Of a stretch of DNA of 17,741 nucleotides, positions 13,316 through 17,741 are shown piece after piece. The stretch comes from JAGGYK01 sp034716155 (GTDB taxonomy: Bacteria > Desulfobacterota > Desulfomonilia > UBA1062), in assembly GCA_034716155.1 (NCBI GenBank), contig JAYEFR010000092.1, forward strand, positions 1 through 17,741. The letters are read 5' to 3'. How positions within the stretch are numbered: position 1 is the stretch's first letter; the number at the start of each line of letters is the position of its first letter. The notes below the pieces were generated by a model that was not told where the DNA came from, searched no databases, and saw nothing but the letters and a program-made list of their open reading frames with translations. Made by a program: the position numbers and the translations under genes.

Positions 13316-13529
13316 GTAGTGCATATTCCCCATAAACGGGCTTTTGCGCATAAGTCTGTCTGTCATTGTGAGGAGGTTTTTAGGCCGACGTGGCAATCCC
13401 ATTGGTTGCAAGCCTCCTTGAGATTGCTTCGCTAAAGCTCGCAATGACATAGTGGATATTATGTTCCGCAATGACAATATGGGTATTATGTAAAGGTTTC
13501 AAGGCCGATGAGGGCAAAAGGCCCCTACA
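13316..13529. repeat. 50-bp palindrome split in two by a MITE
   Basis: The left half GTAGTGCATATTCCCC...ACGGGC (13316-13341) and the right half GGCCGATGAGGGC...GCCCCTACA (13503-13529) together make one palindrome unit like that at 11711. They are separated by about 160 bp holding a TCATTGCGAG element. GGC is present on both sides and may be a target duplication. Confidence 0.72.
13342..13502. mobile_element. MITE-like TCATTGCGAG element, copy 4, nested in the palindrome
   Basis: Contains TGTCATTGTGAGGAGG, the GGCCGACGTGGCAATCCCAT interior and a CTCGCAATGACA end, followed by a partial duplication of that end (TTCCGCAATGACA) and the outer terminal repeat ATTATGTAAAGGTTTCA. The opposite end is more degenerate (TTTTGCGCATAAG). 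It is the main content of the prsK to prsR gap. Confidence 0.7.
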
Positions 13530-13542
13530 ATGCTTGTCAGTA

Positions 13543-13684
13543 GTCCGTTGTTCGTTGTCCGTTGTAAAACCTTAAAATTGCTTTTTCGACTCTTGACTCA
13601 CAACTCTCGACTCTTGACTACTCTTAATCACCCAAAGCTCAAAACCCAACATTCAACACCCAAAACTTCTTTTACTGTTTACTA
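13543..13684. repeat. Heptamer array 4, with a fifth heptamer family
   Basis: Three units GTCCGTT, GTTCGTT, GTCCGTT (13543-13563) form a family not seen elsewhere in the window. They are followed by GACTCTT-like units (13588-13622), then eight in-register units CACCCAA, AGCTCAA, AACCCAA, CATTCAA, CACCCAA, AACTTCT, TTTACTG, TTTACTA (13629-13684). A one-base shift occurs at the CTTAATC junction, as in array 2. The array ends 6 bp from the prsK stop codon. Confidence 0.85.
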
Positions 13685-13689
13685 TCGCC

Positions 13690-15750
13690 TCACCCGGGCA
13701 GCCCTATAATAAACTTCACACCAGAGCCGGGGTGATTTTCCACATCAATCCTTGCCCCCAGAAGATCAACGATTTGTTTGACCTGCCAGAGCCCTATACC
13801 CGTTCCATTTTGCTTGGTAGTCTGAAATGGCTTAAATAGCCTGTGACGGGCAAACTCCTCTTCCATCCCCGGGCCATCATCCTCTATGGAGATTATCACA
13901 CCTGCTGCATCACGGATTGCTTCTATAATAATCCGGCCTCCCCCCGGGGCAGCCTCGACTGCATTTATTATAATGTTTTCGACTATTTTTCCCAGCATCG
14001 CCGGATCTGTGATCATATCAATATTTTTATCTATCCTCTTAATCACATGCATGTTTGTCAATCTGGGCGTCAGTCTTGATACTAATGCAGTAATAAAGGC
14101 ATTTGCATTTGTCTTTTGCTGCTGGGCCACCTCTTCCTTCTCGGACATTATCTGGAGACTATTCATAACCTTATCTATACGGCCCAGGGACTCTTTTACG
14201 GAAGATATCATATCCTGCCTGAACTCTGGTTCATCTATAAAACGGGGGGCATTCTGAACAATTAATGACAGGTTGCCCGCAGCATTTTTCAGATCGTGAA
14301 GAAAGAACGCAGACATCCTGGCAAAGGCTGCGGTCTCCTTATTGGCCGCAAGCTCCCGGGCAAATCTGGCCCTCATGAGCGCTGAACCCGACTGGGTCGC
14401 CACTGCCCCAAGCAGATCGAAATCATCCTGTCCATAGGGCACCCCTTTGGGTTCCTTGCCCACACTTATCAGTCCAATAATCTTGCCTTCTGCCTTCATA
14501 GGCACGGCAAGTTCAATATTTGCGGCATCCAAAAGATCACTATGCTCTGAGATAATCCGGTTCCACAGCGAATCATTGACCAGACGCGGCACCTTTCCTG
14601 AGAAATAAGGATTGCTCGCAAGATAATCAATAATAAGATGACTTCTATCAATAGTCTTCCCATCTATGTGGGGTGGATAGCTTAAGACACATTTATAAAT
14701 ACTGCCATCTAAAAACCAAATGGCCAGTTCGTTGACGTACATACTATCCAGGATAATATGCGCTGTGACATCAACAATTTCTCTCTCATCAACAGCCCCT
14801 GTGAGATAGCGGCTCAGCCTCCTCCACTCTCTTCGGTAATCATACTTGCTGGTAAAAAAGCGGGTATTGATAAAGAACCTCAGCCTGCGCCTCGCATCCG
14901 GAGAGATTAGGACAAGGGCAAGCAGTAAAAGTGGGAAAAATACAACCAGGCCTATGGTCAGAAATGATGGGGCAATACCAAGATACCTCACTACATATGC
15001 AACCAGGCCGATCCCTAATAGATATGCGCCTGTTACCATAAGGGTAATGGAATGATATGCCACATAACGCGTGACGAATATATCTGTTTCCAGTAACCTT
15101 GTCCTTATTGAAGCAACCATGATAAACCAGACGCCTGCAAATGACATTATAGAACACAAAAGTAGTACTTGCCTGGACCCGGTCAAATATGTCAGGCGAT
15201 AAATGGCATACAGGATAAAAGATGCACCTATAACAAACCCGCCCATGATCAGATATTTAATATCCCTTTTCTGATCCTCGGTGGAAGAGCGCAGAATATT
15301 CTCAATCATCCATATGAAAAAGATGGCCCCGGATAAGATAAAGATTGCCTGAGCTTTACCGAGTATTCCAAGAACGGGGAGCATTTTTAAATTATAGGTT
15401 GCAAACAGCCACGGGTTTATAAATAGCAGTGTGCCGTAGGTCGCACAAATAAGCAGCAAACCCAATTTAATGCCCTTTGTAAGGATCTGCCTTTCTACAA
15501 AACTCCTTTCTATACTGACCAGAAACCAGATGATTGCACTCACGCAGGCCGCCTCAAAAAATGAGGCAGACGATAATGCCCATATCTCTTTACTCCTTAG
15601 GGCAACAAGACGAAAGATCTCCATAAGAGACAATAAGACCAGCGCTGGAATCAGGGAGGTTAAAGTCTTATGCCTGCCACGTTTAGAGATAATCCATGCG
15701 GTAACAAGACCGAGTATGGCTGTTGATAAAAAAATTATTATGTCTGTCAT
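13690..15750 (-). CDS. prsK: PEP-CTERM system sensor histidine kinase PrsK
   Basis: A 686-residue membrane kinase. Residues 1-285 contain about eight or nine hydrophobic segments (for example 4-22, 32-50, 96-112, 134-152, 167-185, 195-213, 232-254, 263-283). A GAF domain follows at about 325-465, then a DHp helix with the phospho-acceptor in AFFLHDLKNAAGNLSLIVQN (H485), which is the PrsK-type H-box. The catalytic domain has N-box ENIIINAVEA (591-600), G1 DDGPGM (624-629), F-box FKPFQTTK (639-646) and G2 GTGIGL (649-654). All residues needed for kinase activity are present. The ATG at 15750 has GGGGAG about eleven bases upstream. The gene diverges from exbB across a 470-bp region with an 11-bp perfect inverted repeat and several repeat elements. 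No exosortase or exopolysaccharide gene is in view. Confidence 0.9.
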   Translation of the reverse strand: MTDIIIFLSTAILGLVTAWIISKRGRHKTLTSLIPALVLLSLMEIFRLVALRSKEIWALSSASFFEAACVSAIIWFLVSIERSFVERQILTKGIKLGLLLICATYGTLLFINPWLFATYNLKMLPVLGILGKAQAIFILSGAIFFIWMIENILRSSTEDQKRDIKYLIMGGFVIGASFILYAIYRLTYLTGSRQVLLLCSIMSFAGVWFIMVASIRTRLLETDIFVTRYVAYHSITLMVTGAYLLGIGLVAYVVRYLGIAPSFLTIGLVVFFPLLLLALVLISPDARRRLRFFINTRFFTSKYDYRREWRRLSRYLTGAVDEREIVDVTAHIILDSMYVNELAIWFLDGSIYKCVLSYPPHIDGKTIDRSHLIIDYLASNPYFSGKVPRLVNDSLWNRIISEHSDLLDAANIELAVPMKAEGKIIGLISVGKEPKGVPYGQDDFDLLGAVATQSGSALMRARFARELAANKETAAFARMSAFFLHDLKNAAGNLSLIVQNAPRFIDEPEFRQDMISSVKESLGRIDKVMNSLQIMSEKEEVAQQQKTNANAFITALVSRLTPRLTNMHVIKRIDKNIDMITDPAMLGKIVENIIINAVEAAPGGGRIIIEAIRDAAGVIISIEDDGPGMEEEFARHRLFKPFQTTKQNGTGIGLWQVKQIVDLLGARIDVENHPGSGVKFIIGLPG

Positions 15751-15780
15751 TTTATTTAATGCTCCCCTATTTTAACAAGA

Positions 15781-15808
15781 TTATTTATCATGGGTGAATG
15801 ATAAATAA
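15781..15808. promoter_or_regulatory. Perfect 11-bp inverted repeat in the prsK/exbB divergent region
   Basis: TTATTTATCAT and ATGATAAATAA are separated by six bases (GGGTGA), 31 bp upstream of the prsK start. It could be an operator, a small hairpin in the prsK leader, or a by-product of array formation, because heptamer array 5 begins in its loop. No regulator can be assigned. Confidence 0.45.
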
Positions 15809-15881
15809 AGTTTTGGGTTTTGAGTGTTGGGTGATTAAGAGTAGTCGAGAGTCGAGAGTCGAAAAGATTAAAGATGGAAAA
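15792..15881. repeat. Heptamer array 5
   Basis: Plus-strand units GGGTGAA, TGATAAA, TAAAGTT, TTGGGTT, TTGAGTG, TTGGGTG (15792-15833) are in register; after a one-base shift at GATTAAG come two GAGAGTC units (15847-15860) and AAAGAT-like units. The family order is the same as elsewhere, but here no plus-strand gene ends at its start, unlike most other arrays. Confidence 0.82.
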
Positions 15882-15897
15882 ATAGTCTTATGGAAAA

Positions 15898-15947
15898 TGT
15901 AGGGGCCTTTTGCCCTCATCGGGCCGCTTAAGGGAAGTATGCCCTAC
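15898..15947. repeat. 50-bp imperfect palindrome, copy 5, opposite orientation
   Basis: Reverse complement of the unit at 11711 with two or three differences (TGTAGGGGCC start, ATGCCCTAC end). It follows array 5 and joins directly onto the MITE at 15948, the same junction as at 2816-2818 on the other strand. Confidence 0.8.
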
Positions 15948-16042
15948 TGTCATTGCGAGGAGGTTTTTAGGCCGACGTGGCAATCCCATTGGTTGCAGAC
16001 TTTTCTGAGATTGCTTCGTCGCTTAAGCTCCTCGCAATGACA
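15948..16042. mobile_element. MITE-like TCATTGCGAG element, copy 5
   Basis: Ends TGTCATTGCGAGGAGG and CTCCTCGCAATGACA, with the shared GGCCGACGTGGCAATCCCAT interior and GATTGCTTCGTCGCTTAAG. The right end has been amplified in tandem (see 16026-16118). It lies upstream of exbB and leaves about 100 bp of unique sequence before that gene. Confidence 0.75.
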
Positions 16043-16118
16043 GGATGGATATGATGCTCTCCTCGCAATGACAGGATGGATATTATGCTCTTCTCGCAAT
16101 GACAGGATGGATATTATA
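16026..16118. repeat. 31-bp tandem repeat, three units
   Basis: Three head-to-tail 31-bp units (16026-16056, 16057-16087, 16088-16118), each containing CTCGCAATGACAGGATGGAT and ending ATATKATR. The unit is the right terminal part of the adjacent MITE, so tandem amplification of an element end is visible. Differences are limited to a few bases. Confidence 0.88.
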
Positions 16119-16175
16119 TTCCGCATCGCCCCGCACCATCCTCCCATCAATAAAGTTGAATAATATCGGCATTTG

Positions 16176-16191
16176 TGGGATATAGAATGCT
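16176..16191 (+). promoter_or_regulatory. Candidate sigma-54 (-24/-12) promoter of exbB
   Basis: TGG (16176-16178) and GC (16189-16190) have the required GG-N10-GC spacing. Transcription would start near 16201, just before the AGGAGG of exbB. The match around the -12 is ATGCT rather than TTGCA and the CACG segment is poor. A sigma-70 alternative, TTGAAT (16156) and TATAGA (16181), has a long 19-bp spacer. Confidence 0.27.
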
Positions 16192-16220
16192 GATTTTATG
16201 CTAACGGTTCAGGAGGATAT

Positions 16221-16829
16221 ATGACGCTCTACGAATTTTTCCTAAAAGGCGGGCCCATGATGTGGCCCCTGCTTGCATGTTCAATTATTGCTATAGCTAT
16301 ATTCCTTGAAAGGCTCTTTAGCTTAAGAAGGGATAAGATCATACCTCCTGCCCTTGTCCATGAGGCGGAGAGGCTTACCCGCATGGGAAGGTTAGGTGAC
16401 ATAGAGCAGTTATGCAAGAGGAGTTCGTCGCCCATATGTTCTGTAATCATGGTAGCCATAAAAAATGCCGGTATGAGGAGAGAAATCATAAAGGACTATA
16501 TGGAAGAAGCCGGAGCCAGGGAGGCATATACCATAGAGAGATATATAGATATCTTAGGGATCATTGCTACAATCTCTCCCCTCTTAGGGCTACTGGGCAC
16601 GGTATCCGGTATGATAAAGTCCTTTAATGCAATAGGCACCTTGGGCGCTGAAAGCCACATGCTTGCTTCCGGCATATCAGAGGCGCTTATAACTACTGCA
16701 GCTGGGCTGTCCATAGGCATTCCTGTCTATATATGCTACCGTTTTCTCATGGCAAGGAGTGATTATCTCTTACTTGAGATGGAAAAGACCTCTGCCAGGA
16801 TGTTAGAATATTTAAAGGGTGAACAGTGA
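16221..16829 (+). CDS. exbB: MotA/TolQ/ExbB proton channel family protein
   Basis: A 202-residue inner-membrane protein with the usual three helices: about 13-33, 109-131 and 153-176. Family signatures are the first helix plus FLERLFSLRR (28-37), ISPLLGLLGTVSGMIKSF (118-135) and GISEALITTAAGLSIGIPVY (151-170). Together with ExbD it should form a proton-motive-force channel that powers TonB-dependent outer-membrane transport or a Tol-like machine; no TonB is in the window, so TolQ-like use is not excluded. The ATG at 16221 has a perfect AGGAGG site. The last codons (K-G-E-Q-stop) run into a 7-bp repeat array. Evidence described under the array suggests that the ancestral gene ended E-I-stop in an ATGA overlap with exbD. 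Confidence 0.88.
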   Translation: MTLYEFFLKGGPMMWPLLACSIIAIAIFLERLFSLRRDKIIPPALVHEAERLTRMGRLGDIEQLCKRSSSPICSVIMVAIKNAGMRREIIKDYMEEAGAREAYTIERYIDILGIIATISPLLGLLGTVSGMIKSFNAIGTLGAESHMLASGISEALITTAAGLSIGIPVYICYRFLMARSDYLLLEMEKTSARMLEYLKGEQ

Positions 16830-16907
16830 ATGGTAAAAAAAGTTTTGGGTTTTGAGTGTTGGGTTTTGGGTTAATAAAAAATAATCGAGAGTCGTGAGTC
16901 GAGAGTC
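16817..16907. repeat. Heptamer array 6: 13 contiguous 7-bp units in perfect register between exbB and exbD
   Basis: Units from 16817: GGGTGAA, CAGTGAA, TGGTAAA, AAAAGTT, TTGGGTT, TTGAGTG, TTGGGTT, TTGGGTT, AATAAAA, AATAATC, GAGAGTC, GTGAGTC, GAGAGTC. The first two units encode the end of ExbB, including its stop. A direct repeat AAAGGGTGAA (16814-16823 and 16917-16926) flanks the array; the second copy is the ribosome binding site region of exbD. Confidence 0.93.
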
Positions 16908-16928
16908 AAAAAAACAAAAGGGTGAAAT

Positions 16929-17315
16929 ATGAAATTCAGACGCACAAAAGACAAACATATAGCGGCAATAGATATTGCCCCCCTTGTGGATGTCGTATTC
17001 CTCCTCTTAATATTCTTTATGCTGTCTTTTGGCTCGCCAATAAATTTGAGCAGCGTAGATCTTCCCGAGTCAAAAAGTGGCAGCGAGCTGTCAAAACAAG
17101 CCCTTACAGTAGCAATATCAGAAAAAGAGATCCTGATAGATGGAAAACCATCAGATAAACAGGGGCTTTTGAGCCTTCCAAAAGGCGCTGATATCATTGT
17201 CGAGGCCAAAAGGGATATCCCATATTTTAAGGTGATAGAAGTCCTGGATATACTTCGCACATCCGGTCACAATAAAATTTCTTTAGCAACCAAGGCGGTT
17301 AAGGACAGTGAATAG
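16929..17315 (+). CDS. exbD: ExbD/TolR family biopolymer transport protein
   Basis: A 128-residue protein with a cytoplasmic basic N-terminus (MKFRRTKDKH), one transmembrane helix (about 17-35) carrying the conserved proton-accepting aspartate D21 in IDIAPLVDVVFLLLIFFML, and a small periplasmic domain. It is the partner of ExbB in a proton-driven energiser complex. The start ATG at 16929 has GGGTG about five bases upstream, and this ribosome binding site is the second copy of a 10-bp direct repeat that brackets the heptamer array in front of the gene. The C-terminal K-D-S-E-stop is encoded by array heptamers, like the end of the DRTGG protein at 3004. The 99-bp gap to exbB is unusual for this pair, which is normally tightly packed. 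Confidence 0.88.
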   Translation: MKFRRTKDKHIAAIDIAPLVDVVFLLLIFFMLSFGSPINLSSVDLPESKSGSELSKQALTVAISEKEILIDGKPSDKQGLLSLPKGADIIVEAKRDIPYFKVIEVLDILRTSGHNKISLATKAVKDSE

Positions 17316-17388
17316 TAAATAGTAACAAACAGAAAGACGATAAAGATAGTCGAGAGTCAAGGGTCGAGAGTCAAAAAAACAAAAGATT
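17306..17388. repeat. Heptamer array 7, at the exbD stop codon
   Basis: CAGTGAA, TAGTAAA, TAGTAAC (17306-17326) span the exbD TAG stop. GAGAGTC, AAGGGTC, GAGAGTC (17352-17372) and AAGAT-like units follow. The TTGGGTT family is missing from this copy. Further on, an 11-bp tandem repeat (about 17408-17429, containing TTCACGATTAC twice) precedes a second CAGTGAATAGTAAA (17437-17450). Confidence 0.78.
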
Positions 17389-17451
17389 GAAGATAAAAAA
17401 ATCTTTGCTTCACGATTACTTCACGATTACTCAATTCAGTGAATAGTAAAC

Positions 17452-17495
17452 AGGCTGTTGCCCGAACGGGCCGATGAGGGCAAAAGGCCCCTACA
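17452..17495. repeat. 50-bp imperfect palindrome, copy 6, left end altered
   Basis: The right part CGGGCCGATGAGGGC...GGCCCCTACA is intact while the left part is replaced by GGCTGTTGCCCGAA. Here the orientation of the surrounding heptamer families reverses. Confidence 0.7.
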
Positions 17496-17517
17496 TTTCC
17501 CATAAAACTATTTTTTT

Positions 17518-17741
17518 ATCTTTTATCTTTTCGACTCACGACTCACGACTCTCGACCTGTTCAGACTGTTTTTATTAACCCAAAACCCAAAACTCAAAAC
17601 TTTTTTACTATTTACTCTCGACTATCCTTTGTCTTTAATCTTTTCGACTCATGACTCACGACTCTCGACCTGTTCAGACTGTTTTTATTAACCCAAAACC
17701 CAAAACCCAAAACTTTTTTACTATTTACTCTCGACTATCCT
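17518..17741. repeat. Heptamer array 8 with a 113-bp tandem duplication running off the window
   Basis: The segment starting ATCTTTTCGACTCACGACTC at 17525 is repeated at 17638 with two visible substitutions and continues to the end of the window (period 113 bp). Each copy carries GACTCNC units, the segment CTGTTCAGACTG, AACCCAA units and TTTACTA units. The whole stretch 17316-17741 has no gene. Confidence 0.88.

Noticed and set aside
15970..15995. TGGCA...TTGCA inside the MITE copies resembling a sigma-54 promoter
   Set aside because: The distance between GG and GC is 14 bases instead of 10, and the motif is simply part of the conserved element interior.
15950..16150. Minus-strand ORF of 66 residues
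   Set aside because: It lies wholly within the MITE and its 31-bp tandem repeats and resembles no protein family.

Overview
The window looks like chromosomal DNA of an uncultured or poorly known anaerobic Gram-negative bacterium. It carries an ExbB/ExbD inner-membrane energiser pair, the PrsK/PrsR two-component pair of the PEP-CTERM/exopolysaccharide system, a giant 2-hydroxyacyl-CoA dehydratase-type activase, and a DRTGG/PHP/GHKL-ATPase regulatory set usually seen beside electron-bifurcating [FeFe] hydrogenases. Desulfobacterota, Nitrospirota or a neighbouring candidate phylum would fit; I cannot decide between them from sequence alone. No rRNA, tRNA, CRISPR array or transposase gene was found.

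Layout. (1) 1-4321, all minus strand, read right to left: DRTGG protein, RsbW-like ATPase, second DRTGG protein, PHP-domain protein, GHKL ATPase, AcuI/YhdH acrylyl-CoA reductase, then the start of an acyl-CoA synthetase that has an in-frame TAA with homology continuing beyond it. (2) 4505-9744, minus: a 1387-residue activase fusion overlapping a patatin-like phospholipase by ATGA. (3) 10359-11072, minus: a crotonase-fold enoyl-CoA hydratase/isomerase with its own near-consensus sigma-70 promoter. (4) 11880-15750, minus: prsK then prsR. (5) 16221-17315, plus: exbB and exbD, divergent from prsK.

The most striking content is between the genes. Almost every gap is filled by a few recurring elements. 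Tandem 7-bp arrays are built from several unrelated heptamer families in a fixed order; in three arrays checked base by base the 7-nt register is kept without a slip over 20, 11 and 13 heptads, even where the heptamer family changes. A 50-bp imperfect palindrome, a MITE-like element with ends related to TCATTGCGAG and a second MITE family with ends related to TCGTAAAAAGTC also recur. Nesting, target-site duplications and tandem duplications are visible. The arrays usually begin at, or supply, the stop codon of the upstream gene. Between exbB and exbD, removing one copy of a 10-bp direct repeat together with the array recreates an in-frame ATGA stop/start overlap, so the array appears to have split a formerly overlapping gene pair.

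Functionally, the genes suggest CoA-ester metabolism (acryloyl/propionyl-CoA, enoyl-CoA, activase), redox-linked regulation, membrane lipid hydrolysis, and control of exopolysaccharide/PEP-CTERM export. Partner genes expected for several modules (hydrogenase, dehydratase subunits, exosortase, TonB) are not in the window.
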